Assembly: GCF_016741775.1 (NCBI RefSeq) | Contig: NZ_JAERRK010000006.1 | Span: forward strand, 124,001-188,000 | Source of the DNA: Streptomyces actinomycinicus | Lineage (GTDB): Bacteria > Actinomycetota > Actinomycetes > Streptomycetales > Streptomycetaceae | Length of the DNA: 64,000 nucleotides | Direction: 5' to 3' | Shown here: positions 43,089-51,272 of the stretch, in pieces | Layout of the letters: each line of letters starts with the position of its first letter | Numbering within the stretch: the first letter of the stretch is position 1 | Translations under genes and position numbers: made by a program | Notes under the pieces: generated by a model | What the model was told of the DNA's origin: nothing | What the model saw: only the letters and a program-made list of their open reading frames with translations | The model's database searches: none

Positions 43089-43937
43089 TCACCGGTGCCG
43101 GGACAGCTCCCGTGCCGCGACCGCGCGGAAGCTGTGCGGCGGGCGGCCGGTGACCTGCCGGACGGTGCCGGTGGTGCGGTCCTCGGCCCCCTCGGCGATG
43201 GCGCGGTCCATGCCGGCCAGCATCGTGGCGAACTCCAGCGGGACCTGGGCGGCCAGACGGTCCCGCATCTGCTCGTAGGTCAGCGGGCGGTGGACCACGG
43301 GCCGCCCGGTGACCTCCGTGACGACGGCGGCGATCTCGTCGTGGCTGAGCGCCTCCGGCCCGGTCAGGACGAGGTCGGTGCCCGGGGCCCGCTCGTCGGT
43401 CAGGGCGTGCACGGCGACGGCGGCGATGTCGTCGGCGTCGACGAAACCGACCCTGCCGGTGCCGGCCGCGGTCAGGATCTCGCCGTGCTCACGGATGCTC
43501 CGGGCATGCGTGTGCGTGCCGGTGAAGTTCTGCATGAACCAGGAGGGCCGCAGCACCGCCCACCCGTCGAACAGTCCGGGCAGGACCCGGTGCACCGCAC
43601 CCACGCCCGGGCCTCCCTCGGGGATGGCCGACGCGCTGAGCAGCACCGCACGGCGTACTCCGGCGGCGCGGGCCTGCCGGAGGAAGGGCAGCATGACCGG
43701 GGCGGGGTCCGGCTCGCCCACGGGCGGGACGAGGTAGACGCGGTCGGCTCCGGCGAGGGCGCCGCCGAAGCAGGCGGGGTCGTACCAGTCGAAGCGGACC
43801 GGTTCGGCACCCGGGACCGAAGTGGCGTGCCGGCTGGCGGCCTTGACACGGTGTCCGGCGGCGATCAGCCGGGCGGCCGTACGGCTCCCGGTGGTGCCGG
43901 TGGCGCCGGTGACCAAGGTGGTGCCGGGCGGGTTCAC
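43089..43937 (-). CDS. NmrA-like NAD(P)-binding protein (atypical SDR)
   Basis: A 282-residue atypical short-chain dehydrogenase. The nucleotide motif TLVTGATGTTGSRTAARLIAAGHRV is at the N-terminus, followed by VYLVPPVGEP, VLLSASAIPEGG, LRPSWFMQNF and VDADDIAAVAVHAL, as in NmrA/NAD(P)H azoreductase-like proteins. These often sense NADP(H) or reduce quinones rather than acting as classical SDRs. GTG at 43937, overlapping the SnoaL gene stop (GTGA). It forms an operon with that gene, facing a divergent TetR regulator. Confidence 0.84.
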   Translation of the reverse strand: MNPPGTTLVTGATGTTGSRTAARLIAAGHRVKAASRHATSVPGAEPVRFDWYDPACFGGALAGADRVYLVPPVGEPDPAPVMLPFLRQARAAGVRRAVLLSASAIPEGGPGVGAVHRVLPGLFDGWAVLRPSWFMQNFTGTHTHARSIREHGEILTAAGTGRVGFVDADDIAAVAVHALTDERAPGTDLVLTGPEALSHDEIAAVVTEVTGRPVVHRPLTYEQMRDRLAAQVPLEFATMLAGMDRAIAEGAEDRTTGTVRQVTGRPPHSFRAVAARELSRHR

Positions 43938-44374
43938 CGGGCGTCGCTCGCCGCGAGGTCCAGGCCGAGTTCCTGGACGGCGAGGGGGTTCCAGTAGTCG
44001 CGGTACGAGGTGAACCGTCCGTCCCGGACGGAGACGACGGCGATGTAGGTCATGTCGAAGGGGGCTCCCGTCGCGACCACACGGCCGACACCGCGCATCT
44101 CGACCACGATGGTCTCCGCGTCGGTGGTCCGGTGGATCCGCACGTCGGGGAAGCCGTGCAGGTCGATGTGGTCGGGGTAGTGGCGCATGTACGCGGCGAC
44201 GGCGTCCCGGCCCTCCAGCCGCCGGGGCCGGCCGGGTGGGGCGAAGGGGAACTCCATCACGGCGTCCTCGGCCCACAGACCCACCCAGGCCGCGATGTCC
44301 TTGTCCAGCAGCAGCCGCAGGCTGTGGCGGTACAGATCGGCCGGTGCGGCGTTCGCATGACCGTGCGCAGACAT
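43934..44374 (-). CDS. SnoaL-like / NTF2-fold protein
   Basis: A 146-residue single-domain protein of the nuclear transport factor 2 fold. It begins with an N-terminal helix LYRHSLRLLLDKDIAAWVGLWAEDAVMEFPFAP, continues with the dimer helix GRDAVAAYMRHYPDHIDLHGF and curved strands, and ends in RDGRFTSYRDYWNPLAVQELG. Relatives are polyketide cyclases, ketosteroid isomerases and limonene epoxide hydrolases; which chemistry applies is unknown. It is the first gene of the two-gene operon under the palindromes at 44398-44445. Confidence 0.82.
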   Translation of the reverse strand: MSAHGHANAAPADLYRHSLRLLLDKDIAAWVGLWAEDAVMEFPFAPPGRPRRLEGRDAVAAYMRHYPDHIDLHGFPDVRIHRTTDAETIVVEMRGVGRVVATGAPFDMTYIAVVSVRDGRFTSYRDYWNPLAVQELGLDLAASDAR

Positions 44375-44397
44375 GGCTCTCTCCGTTCCAGTACGAT

Positions 44398-44414
44398 GCG
44401 GACCAGCGGTCCGC
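44398..44414. promoter_or_regulatory. TetR-type operator palindrome 1
   Basis: GCGGACC and GGTCCGC are exact inverted repeats across AGC, in the 91-bp divergent spacer. The centre is 32 bp (about three helical turns) from the next palindrome. Confidence 0.7.
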
Positions 44415-44430
44415 TTCACTGATGACAATA

Positions 44431-44445
44431 CGGACCGCCGGTCCG
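44431..44445. promoter_or_regulatory. TetR-type operator palindrome 2
   Basis: CGGACC and GGTCCG are inverted repeats across GCC, sharing the CGGACC-N3-GGTCCG core with palindrome 1. It lies 21 bp before the start of the TetR gene, fitting autoregulation. Confidence 0.7.
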
Positions 44446-44465
44446 GATCGCAACGGAGGAACCAC

Positions 44466-45107
44466 GTGGCCGAGCGCAGCCCACGCAAGGACGCCGCCCG
44501 CAACCGCGCGGCCGTCCTCGCCGCCGCCGACACCCTCTTCACCACCTGCGAGCACCCCGACGACGTGACCATGGCCGACATCGCGGCGGCGGCGGGCGTC
44601 GGCAAGGGAACGCTCTTCCGCGCCTTCGGCGACCGCACCGGCCTGATCCGCGCCCTGTACGAGGCGCGGCTCGAACCGGTCCGGCGAAGTCTCGAGGAGG
44701 GCCCGTCGCCGCTCGGGCCGGCGGCACAGCCGCTGCGGCGCGTGCTCGCCGTGCTCGACGCGGTCCTGTGCTTCAAGCTCGACAACCGCCACCTCGCCCT
44801 GGCCCTGGAACAGACGGGCAGCGACAGCCCGTACCGCACGGAGCACTACGAGCGCTGGCACGCCCTGCTCCGGGATCTGCTCGACCGGATCCCGGGCCTG
44901 CCCGACGGCGACTTCACCGCGCACGCCCTGCTGGCCGCCACCCGGGCCGACCTCGTCACGTACCTGGCCGGCGAGAAGGGACTGCCGCGCGACGAAATGC
45001 GGGCCCGGCTGGCGGAGTTCGCCACCAGGACGCTCTCGGCAGCACCCGCGCCGTCCCCCGAGGCGGCGATCGAGGGCATCACTCCCGACCCGAGCGGCAC
45101 ACGGTGA
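44466..45107 (+). CDS. TetR-family transcriptional regulator
   Basis: A 213-residue TetR-family regulator. The helix-turn-helix is RNRAAVLAAADTLFTTCEHPDDVTMADIAAAAGVGKGTLFRAFGDRTGLI, followed by a helical effector domain. It is divergent from the SnoaL/NmrA operon with two CGGACC-N3-GGTCCG operators between them, so it probably represses both directions. The start is GTG at 44466, after a GGAGGAACCAC leader. Confidence 0.87.
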   Translation: MAERSPRKDAARNRAAVLAAADTLFTTCEHPDDVTMADIAAAAGVGKGTLFRAFGDRTGLIRALYEARLEPVRRSLEEGPSPLGPAAQPLRRVLAVLDAVLCFKLDNRHLALALEQTGSDSPYRTEHYERWHALLRDLLDRIPGLPDGDFTAHALLAATRADLVTYLAGEKGLPRDEMRARLAEFATRTLSAAPAPSPEAAIEGITPDPSGTR

Positions 45108-45422
45108 GGAATCAGACATTCCCACACACAAATGCAGCCAGAAGGGAACGCTCCGGCCGGATCTGATCTCCTCTCATGCAGGCTGACCACGACCGGTCGG
45201 CCCGTGATCAGGGGGCCGGCACCGAGAGCGGCCCCGCACCGACCCGCCCGGGCAGTACCGCGGTGTGCCTCACCTCGCACACCTCCCGGCAGGAGAAACA
45301 CACCCCCCTGGCAGGAGAAGCACCCACCTCCCGGCGGGAGAAGCACACACCCCCCGGCGGACAAGCACGCGCCTGCCCACAGGAGAAACACCCGCCTCCC
45401 CCAGGGAGAGAAGGAGCCCGCC
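45108..45422. other. Intergenic region upstream of the lipoprotein gene
   Basis: 315 bp without a gene. The right half is a decayed tandem repeat (45284-45404); the left half (45108-45180) is somewhat richer in A/T and may hold a promoter. All six frames look non-coding. Confidence 0.45.
45284..45404. repeat. Decayed tandem repeat of CCCGGCAGGAGAAACAC units
   Basis: Five copies of a 22-26-nt unit containing GGCAGGAGAA(G/A)CAC (also GGCGGGAGAAGCAC, GGCGGACAAGCAC and CACAGGAGAAACAC) run up to the leader of the lipoprotein gene. Each copy contains an AGGAG-like purine run resembling a ribosome-binding site. Confidence 0.7.
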
Positions 45423-45890
45423 GTGAACCCTCGCCACATGGCCGTCGCCGCGCTCGCGTTGCTGGCCCTGTCCGGTTGCGCGGTGGAACAGGGGAGCGAG
45501 GAGGCCGGGCCGAAGCCCCACAGCTCCCCGGCCGACGGTGCGCGCCGGGCCGTCGACGCCTATCTCTCCGCGCTCAACACACGCAGCGCGACCGGCCTCA
45601 TCCGGACCGGCGGCGTGCAGGACGCACCCTGGTCGCGGCGGGAGGCGGCGAAGATCCTCGCCGACAAGGGCGGCCGGGGGTGGAGGGTCAGCAGCCTCGA
45701 GATCGACCGCGACATGGGCCCCGACACCGGCAGCGCCCGCCTCTCCGCCGAGGACGAGGCGGGCAGGTTCATGAAGGACACCTTCACCGTCACCCGCGAC
45801 AACGGCAGATGGCACCTCGTCCTCTTCACCGGGCAGCCCGGCCGGCCCGACAGGACGCCGGCCTCGACCGCCGCGCCCACCACGTCATGA
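45423..45890 (+). CDS. Small secreted lipoprotein
   Basis: A 155-residue lipoprotein of unknown function. The type II signal ends in the lipobox LALSGC (Cys at residue 20), after MAVAALALLA. The mature part starts Gly/Glu-rich and then has a compact domain with DGARRAVDAYLSALNTRSATGLIRTGG, as in small NTF2/SnoaL-like lipoproteins, and ends in a Thr/Pro/Ala tail. The GTG at 45423 has GAGAAGGAG upstream. It is expected on the outer face of the membrane. Confidence 0.75.
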   Translation: MNPRHMAVAALALLALSGCAVEQGSEEAGPKPHSSPADGARRAVDAYLSALNTRSATGLIRTGGVQDAPWSRREAAKILADKGGRGWRVSSLEIDRDMGPDTGSARLSAEDEAGRFMKDTFTVTRDNGRWHLVLFTGQPGRPDRTPASTAAPTTS

Positions 45891-45914
45891 GGGTCGACCG
45901 GCGGCCCGGGGGTC

Positions 45915-45930
45915 GTGAGATAGCTCACGG
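45915..45930. promoter_or_regulatory. CRP-like palindrome
   Basis: CGTGAG and CTCACG face each other across ATAG, giving GTGA-N6-TCAC, the pattern bound by CRP/FNR proteins. It is placed 3' of the lipoprotein and tRNA genes, not in an obvious promoter. Confidence 0.35.
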
Positions 45931-46030
45931 GCGGGGCAGCGGCCCGGGACCTGACGGCCTGTGCGATGCCCCACAAGAACCGGGAAGGAGAACGGGGCAG
46001 GAGAAGAGGGAACGAGAAACGGGCCCCTGC

Positions 46031-46064
46031 GGTGACTTTCGTCACCTACAGAGACCCGTGTCTC
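46031..46064 (-). terminator. Two tandem hairpins after tRNA-Leu
   Basis: GGTGAC/GTCACC (46031-46046, loop TTTC) and GAGAC/GTCTC (46051-46064) lie directly downstream of the tRNA on the minus strand. They probably end its transcript and protect the 3' end. Confidence 0.6.
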
Positions 46065-46069
46065 AGCTG

Positions 46070-46153
46070 TGCGCGAGGGGGGAGTTGAACCCCCACGCCC
46101 TTGCGGGCACTGGAACCTGAATCCAGCGCGTCTGCCTATTCCGCCACCCGCGC
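46070..46153 (-). tRNA. tRNA-Leu (anticodon CAG)
   Basis: An 84-nt class II tRNA reading 5'-GCGCGGGTGGCGGAATAGGC on the minus strand. The acceptor stem GCGCGGG pairs with CTCGCGC. The anticodon loop TTCAGGT, between CTGGA and TCCAG, gives anticodon CAG for the CUG codon. It has a long variable arm (TGCCCGCAAGGGCG) and a T-arm GGGGGTTCAACTCCCCC. The discriminator is A; CCA is not encoded. No integrase or prophage is near, so there is no sign of use as an attachment site. Confidence 0.95.
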
Positions 46154-46595
46154 ATTGGGTGTGTCTTCCGCTTCCGGCCCTTTCGGGCTGGCCCCTTCCG
46201 ACACCCAGAACATTAGCACGTCGTACGGGGTGGGTTCACATCGCTTACCGCCCGCCCTCCCGGTCCCGCGCAGGACCCGGCACCCTGGACTTGCGCAGCC
46301 CACGCCCGGCGACGCACGTCTCAAGGAGACGCGGTTCACGTATCAACCTCGTACCGGTACCGGCCGTCTCCCCAGGAGGCGGGCCGGGTCCACAGTCAGG
46401 TGCGGGACACTGGTCTTCGCCCGCCTCTACGATCCATGGCAGCAGGACGCGTGCCAGGAGTTCGAAGCGGAGCGGCTGGGGGAACCGGCTGATTGGCGGG
46501 CGCGTAGATACGATCAGTGAGCAGCACCAGCAGTACCGGGCAAGGCAGCGGCACACAGCAGGGCAACACGACGGCAGGAACGGAGGAGGTGCCCC
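46154..46595. other. Intergenic region before the fhaA operon
   Basis: 442 bp between the tRNA and fhaA. A minus-strand TAATGT (46210-46215) may be the -10 of tRNA-Leu, and the tRNA leader has a GGCC-AGCCCGAAAGGGCC hairpin. The right half should hold the promoter of the fha-pknB operon, but no clear -35/-10 pair was identified. No gene is seen. Confidence 0.4.
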
Positions 46596-47459
46596 ATGGG
46601 AGTCCTGAAGAAGTTCGAGCAGCGTCTCGAAGGTCTGGTGAACGGCACCTTCGCCAAGGTCTTCAAGTCCGAGGTCCAGCCCGTGGAGATCGCGGGTGCG
46701 CTCCAGCGTGAGTGCGACAACAACGCGACCATCTGGAACCGCGACCGGACCGTCGTACCCAACGACTTCATCGTGGAGCTGAGCGCGCCGGACCACGAGC
46801 GCCTCAGCCCCTACTCCGGGCAGCTCGGCGACGAGCTGGCCGGCATGGTGCGCGACTACGCCAAGCAGCAGCGCTACACCTTCATGGGCCCCATCAAGGT
46901 CAACCTGGAGAAGGCCGACGACCTGGACACGGGCCTGTACCGGGTGCGCTCGCGCACCCTCGCCTCGTCCAGCAGCCAGCAGGCGGCGCCCGGGGCCCCC
47001 GGCGCCCCGGCGGCCGCCCGCCCCGGCCAGGGCTCCTCCGGCGGATACGGCTACCCGTCCGCTCCCGCCGGCGCGCCCCCGATGCCCGCCGCGCCGCCGC
47101 CCGGCGCCCGCCCCGGCGGGTACGGCTACCCGCAGCCCGCCACCCAGCGGCCGGCGGCGGCCCCGATGAGCGGCGGGCGCACCCGCTACTGGATCGAGAT
47201 CAACGGCACCCGCCACCAGATCTCCCGCGCGACGCTGGTGCTGGGCCGCAGCACCGACGCCGACGTGCGGATCGACGACCCCGGCGTCTCCCGCCGGCAC
47301 TGCGAGATCCGGACCGGAACGCCCTCGACGATCCAGGATCTCGGCTCCACCAACGGCATCGTGGTGGACGGGCAGCACACCACCCGCGCTACGCTCCGCG
47401 ACGGCTCGCGGATCGTCGTGGGCAGCACCACCGTTATCTATAGGCAAGCCGAAGGGTGA
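46596..47459 (+). CDS. fhaA: FHA-domain protein with DUF3662 domain (FhaA)
   Basis: A 287-residue cytosolic adaptor. The N-terminal DUF3662 domain (about 1-120, MGVLKKFEQRLEGLVNGTFAKVFKSEVQPVEIAGALQRE) is followed by a Gly/Pro/Tyr-rich linker (120-190). The C-terminal FHA domain (195-285) has LVLGRSTDADVRIDDPGVSRRHCEI and STNGIVVDG, and binds phosphothreonine. In mycobacteria FhaA binds the kinase domain of PknB and MviN. It is the first gene of the operon leading to pknB; GGAGGAGG lies upstream. Confidence 0.93.
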   Translation: MGVLKKFEQRLEGLVNGTFAKVFKSEVQPVEIAGALQRECDNNATIWNRDRTVVPNDFIVELSAPDHERLSPYSGQLGDELAGMVRDYAKQQRYTFMGPIKVNLEKADDLDTGLYRVRSRTLASSSSQQAAPGAPGAPAAARPGQGSSGGYGYPSAPAGAPPMPAAPPPGARPGGYGYPQPATQRPAAAPMSGGRTRYWIEINGTRHQISRATLVLGRSTDADVRIDDPGVSRRHCEIRTGTPSTIQDLGSTNGIVVDGQHTTRATLRDGSRIVVGSTTVIYRQAEG

Positions 47460-47469
47460 AGCGGGGGCA

Positions 47470-47997
47470 ATGTCAGAGCTGACCCTCACGGTCATGCGGC
47501 TGGGTTTCCTGGCCGTACTGTGGCTGTTCGTGATCGTGGCCGTGCAGGTCATCCGGAGCGACCTGTTCGGTACGCGCGTCACCCAGCGCGGATCGCGTAG
47601 GGAAGCGGCCAGGCCGCAGCAGGCGAGCCGCCAGCAGGCCCGGCAGCAGTCCACGCCGCCGCAGCAGCGCGCCCAGCAGGGCGGCGGCCGGCGCGGCCGC
47701 AACGCCCCCTCGAAGCTGGTCGTGACCGAGGGCACACTGACCGGCACCACCGTCGCGCTCCAGGGCCAGACCATCACGCTGGGCCGGGCGCACGACTCCA
47801 CGATCGTGCTGGACGACGACTACGCCTCCAGCCGCCATGCCAGGATCTACCCGGACCAGGGCGGCCAGTGGATCGTCGAGGACCTCGGCTCCACCAACGG
47901 CACCTACCTGGACCGGTCCCGGCTGACGACACCCACACCGATCCCGCTGGGCGCGCCGATCCGCATCGGCAAGACCGCGATCGAGCTGCGGAAGTAG
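47470..47997 (+). CDS. fhaB: FHA-domain protein FhaB
   Basis: A 175-residue protein. An N-terminal membrane segment (VMRLGFLAVLWLFVIVAVQVI) and a Gln/Arg-rich linker precede one FHA domain (about 80-175), with ITLGRAHDSTIVLDDDYASSRHARI and DLGSTNGTYLD. The FHA domain reads phosphothreonine at the membrane. It lies 10 bp after fhaA and before the phosphatase gene, as in the actinobacterial pknB clusters. ATG at 47470. Confidence 0.93.
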   Translation: MSELTLTVMRLGFLAVLWLFVIVAVQVIRSDLFGTRVTQRGSRREAARPQQASRQQARQQSTPPQQRAQQGGGRRGRNAPSKLVVTEGTLTGTTVALQGQTITLGRAHDSTIVLDDDYASSRHARIYPDQGGQWIVEDLGSTNGTYLDRSRLTTPTPIPLGAPIRIGKTAIELRK

Positions 47998-48089
47998 TGC
48001 TACATCATGAGTAAGCGCGAGCGGAGCGAGCACGCAGCGGCAGGCCGCACCCCGGTCTCCGGCGCGCTCCCAACCGGAGGGTGGGCAGT

Positions 48090-49802
48090 GTGGCTCGACA
48101 CGACCGGCTGTACCCGGAGCCGACGGGCGAGGTGCGCATGAGTCTGTCACTGCGCTTTGCCGCCGGATCGCACAAAGGCATGATCCGGGAGGGCAACGAG
48201 GACTCCGGTTACGCCGGTCCGCGCCTGCTCGCCATCGCCGACGGCATGGGCGGCCAGGCCGCCGGCGAGGTCGCCTCCTCCGAGGTGATCTCCACCCTGG
48301 TCACGCTCGACGACGACGTGCCCGGCTCCGACCTCCTCACCTCCCTCGGCACCGCCGTGCAGCGGGCCAACGACCAGCTGCGCGCCATGGTCGAGGAGGA
48401 CCCCCAGCTCGAAGGCATGGGCACCACGCTCACCGCGCTGCTGTGGACCGGGCAGCGGCTCGGCATGGTGCACGTCGGCGACTCGCGAGCGTATCTGCTC
48501 CGTGACGGTGTGCTCACGCAGATCACCCAGGACCACACCTGGGTGCAGCGGCTGGTGGACGAGGGCCGGATCACCGAGGAAGAGGCCACCACCCACCCGC
48601 AGCGCTCCCTGCTGATGCGCGCCCTCGGCAGCGGCGACCACGTCGAGCCCGACCTGTCGATCCGCGAGGTCCGGGCCGGGGACCGCTACCTGATCTGTTC
48701 CGACGGCCTGTCCGGCGTCGTCTCCCACCAGACGATGGAGGAGACCCTCGCCAGCTACCAGGGCCCGCAGGAGACCGTGCAGGAGCTGATCCAGCTCGCA
48801 CTGCGCGGCGGCGGCCCCGACAACATCACCGTCATCGTCGCCGACGTGCTCGATCTGGACACCGGGGACACCCTGACCGGACAACTGTCCGACCAGCCCG
48901 TCGTGGTCGGTGCCGTCGCCGAGAACCAGCACCACCTGCACGACAACGGCATCATGCAGACCCCGGCAGGCCGCGCCTCCCACCTGGGCCGCCAGGGCCA
49001 CGGGGGCGGCGAGTTCGGCCCGCCCGGCTCGGGCGACACCCCCGGGTACGCACCGGCGGGCGGCTTCGACGAGTACGCCGAGGGCGACTTCACCAAGCCG
49101 CGCAAGCAGCGCAGATGGCTGAAGACCTCGCTCTACGGCGCCCTGGCCCTCGCCGTCGTCGGCGGCGGCCTGTACGGCGGCTACCGCTGGACGCAGACGC
49201 AGTACTACGTCGGCACCAAGGACGAGCACGTCGCGCTGTACCGCGGGATCAGCCAGGACCTGGCCTGGGTCTCGCTGTCGAAGGTCGAGAAGGACTACCC
49301 CGGCATCGAACTCAAGTACCTGCCGCCGTACCAGCAGAAGAAGGTGAAGGCGACGATCACGGAGGGCGGACTGGCGGCGGCCGAGACGAAGGTCAACGAG
49401 CTGTCGGTGCAGGCCTCCGCCTGCCGGAAGCTGGCCGAGCGCAAGGCAGCCGAGAAGGCGCGGAGCAACGCCAAGGACAACGCCAGGAACAACGGCAAGG
49501 ACAAGGCGGGCGGCGCGGACGGCACCGGCACCACCGGCGGCGCCGACACCACCGGTGGCACCACCGGGACCGTCACCCACACCGCCTTCACGCAGACCGC
49601 CTTCGCTCAGCCCGCGTTCGCTCAGGCCGCCTTCACCAAGGCCTCCCCGACGCCGAACACGACCCCGAACCCGTCGGACTCGAAGTCGCCCTCGACGTCC
49701 CCTTCGAAGTCTCCGTCCACGACCCCGTCCGCGACCCCCAGCCCCGGCCCCACTCTCTCGGAGGATGAGCAGAAGGTCGTCTCGCTGTGCGGTAAGCAGT
49801 AG
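48090..49802 (+). CDS. pstP: PP2C-family Ser/Thr protein phosphatase
   Basis: A 570-residue membrane phosphatase that reverses the kinases of the cluster. The PP2C domain (about 18-255) has GNEDSGYAG, AIADGMGGQAAGE, VHVGDSRAYL and LICSDGLSG, the metal-binding Asp motifs. One membrane segment follows (TSLYGALALAVVGGGLYGG, about 345-365), then an extracytoplasmic domain and a Lys/Ala/Asn-, Thr- and Ser/Pro-rich tail much longer than in mycobacterial PstP. GTG at 48090 is chosen for its GGAGGG; 48081 and 48138 are alternatives. Confidence 0.9.
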   Translation: MARHDRLYPEPTGEVRMSLSLRFAAGSHKGMIREGNEDSGYAGPRLLAIADGMGGQAAGEVASSEVISTLVTLDDDVPGSDLLTSLGTAVQRANDQLRAMVEEDPQLEGMGTTLTALLWTGQRLGMVHVGDSRAYLLRDGVLTQITQDHTWVQRLVDEGRITEEEATTHPQRSLLMRALGSGDHVEPDLSIREVRAGDRYLICSDGLSGVVSHQTMEETLASYQGPQETVQELIQLALRGGGPDNITVIVADVLDLDTGDTLTGQLSDQPVVVGAVAENQHHLHDNGIMQTPAGRASHLGRQGHGGGEFGPPGSGDTPGYAPAGGFDEYAEGDFTKPRKQRRWLKTSLYGALALAVVGGGLYGGYRWTQTQYYVGTKDEHVALYRGISQDLAWVSLSKVEKDYPGIELKYLPPYQQKKVKATITEGGLAAAETKVNELSVQASACRKLAERKAAEKARSNAKDNARNNGKDKAGGADGTGTTGGADTTGGTTGTVTHTAFTQTAFAQPAFAQAAFTKASPTPNTTPNPSDSKSPSTSPSKSPSTTPSATPSPGPTLSEDEQKVVSLCGKQ

Positions 49803-49829
49803 GCAAGCCGTGAGAGGCCCAGTCACACG

Positions 49830-51272
49830 ATGAGCAGTACTACGAACTCGCCGACGCATCACACGTCCACGATCGGCGCCATCGGCGCACCGAGCCGCCG
49901 CAACACCGAGCTGGCCCTGCTGGTCTTCGCCGTGGTCATCCCGGTGTTCGCCTACGCCAACGTGGGCCTGGCCATCGACGACAAGGTCCCCACGGGCCTG
50001 CTGAGCTACGGTTTCGGCCTCGCCCTGCTGGCCGGCGTCGCCCACCTCGCCGTACGCAAGTTCGCCCCGTACGCGGACCCGCTGCTGCTGCCGCTGGCCA
50101 CCTTGCTCAACGGTCTCGGGCTGGTGTGCATCTGGCGGCTCGACCAGTCCAAGCTGCTCCAGTCGCTGCCCGCCTACTTCACGGCCGCCCCCCGCCAGCT
50201 GCTGTACACCGCGCTCGGCATCGCCCTGTTCGTGGCGGTGCTGGTCTTCCTGAAGGACCACCGCGTCCTCCAGCGCTACACGTACATCTCGATGTTCAGC
50301 GCCCTGGTGCTGCTCATCCTGCCGCTGGTGCCGGGCCTCGGCGCCAACATCTACGGCGCCAAGATCTGGATCAACATCCCCGGCCTCGGCTCCCTCCAGC
50401 CGGGCGAGTTCGCGAAGATCGTCCTTGCGATCTTCTTCGCCGGCTACCTGATGGTGAAGCGGGACGCCCTGGCCCTGGCCAGCCGCCGTTTCATGGGCCT
50501 TTACCTGCCCCGTGGCCGCGACCTCGGTCCCATCCTGGTCGTCTGGGCCATCTCCATCCTCATCCTGGTCTTCGAGACCGACCTCGGCACCTCGCTGCTG
50601 TTCTTCGGCATGTTCGTGATCATGCTGTACGTCGCCACCGAGCGGACCAGCTGGATCGTCTTCGGCCTGCTGATGTCCGCGGTCGGCGCCGTCGGTGTGG
50701 CGAGCATCGAGCCCCACGTGAAGAGCCGCGTCCAGTCCTGGCTCGACCCGATGCACGAGTACGTCCTCAGCCGCCAGGGCAGGGCGGGTCACTCCGAGCA
50801 GGCCATGCAGGCCCTGTGGGCGTTCGGCTCCGGCGGGACCATGGGTACCGGCTGGGGCCAGGGCCACTCCGACCTGATCCGGTTCGCCGCGAACTCCGAC
50901 TTCATCCTCGCCACCTTCGGCGAGGAACTGGGCCTCGCCGGCGTCATGGCGATCCTGCTGATCTACGGCCTGATCGTCGAGCGCGGTGTGCGCACCGCCC
51001 TCGCCGCCCGCGACCCGTTCGGCAAGCTGCTCGCCGTCGGCCTGTCCGGCGCCTTCGCCCTCCAGGTCTTCGTGGTGGCCGGCGGTGTCATGGGCCTCAT
51101 CCCGCTGACCGGTATGACCATGCCGTTCGTGGCGTACGGCGGCTCCTCCGTGCTGGCGAACTGGGCGCTGATCGGCATCCTCATCCGGATCAGCGACACC
51201 GCCCGCCGCCCGGCTCCCACCCCCGCCGGCAACCCCGACGCCGAGATGACCCAGGTGGTCCGCCCGTCATGA
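49830..51272 (+). CDS. rodA: FtsW/RodA/SpoVE-family peptidoglycan glycosyltransferase
   Basis: A 480-residue SEDS protein with about 10 membrane segments. Recognisable parts are GAKIWINIPGLGSLQPGEFAKIVLAIFFAGYL, ILVFETDLGTSLLFFGMFVIMLY, FGEELGLAGVMAILLIYGLIV and LIPLTGMTMPFVAYGGSSVLANW. SEDS proteins polymerise lipid II together with a class B PBP, here encoded directly after it (ATGA overlap). Whether it is the RodA or the FtsW function cannot be told from sequence; its place in the pknB operon argues for RodA/growth. Confidence 0.92.
   Translation: MSSTTNSPTHHTSTIGAIGAPSRRNTELALLVFAVVIPVFAYANVGLAIDDKVPTGLLSYGFGLALLAGVAHLAVRKFAPYADPLLLPLATLLNGLGLVCIWRLDQSKLLQSLPAYFTAAPRQLLYTALGIALFVAVLVFLKDHRVLQRYTYISMFSALVLLILPLVPGLGANIYGAKIWINIPGLGSLQPGEFAKIVLAIFFAGYLMVKRDALALASRRFMGLYLPRGRDLGPILVVWAISILILVFETDLGTSLLFFGMFVIMLYVATERTSWIVFGLLMSAVGAVGVASIEPHVKSRVQSWLDPMHEYVLSRQGRAGHSEQAMQALWAFGSGGTMGTGWGQGHSDLIRFAANSDFILATFGEELGLAGVMAILLIYGLIVERGVRTALAARDPFGKLLAVGLSGAFALQVFVVAGGVMGLIPLTGMTMPFVAYGGSSVLANWALIGILIRISDTARRPAPTPAGNPDAEMTQVVRPS

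Noticed and set aside
45176..46120. 314-codon plus-strand frame around the lipoprotein gene
   Set aside because: Out of frame with the clear lipobox gene; its Lys/His/Thr-rich repeat comes from the DNA tandem repeat at 45284.
46070..46153. tRNA-Leu as integration site of a mobile element
   Set aside because: No integrase, excisionase or repeated tRNA 3' end is present on either side, and the neighbouring genes are core genes.
48147..50867. 906-codon open frame on the minus strand
   Set aside because: It is the antisense shadow of the phosphatase and rodA genes; the high GC at third positions produces long stop-free frames, and the sequence has no domain.
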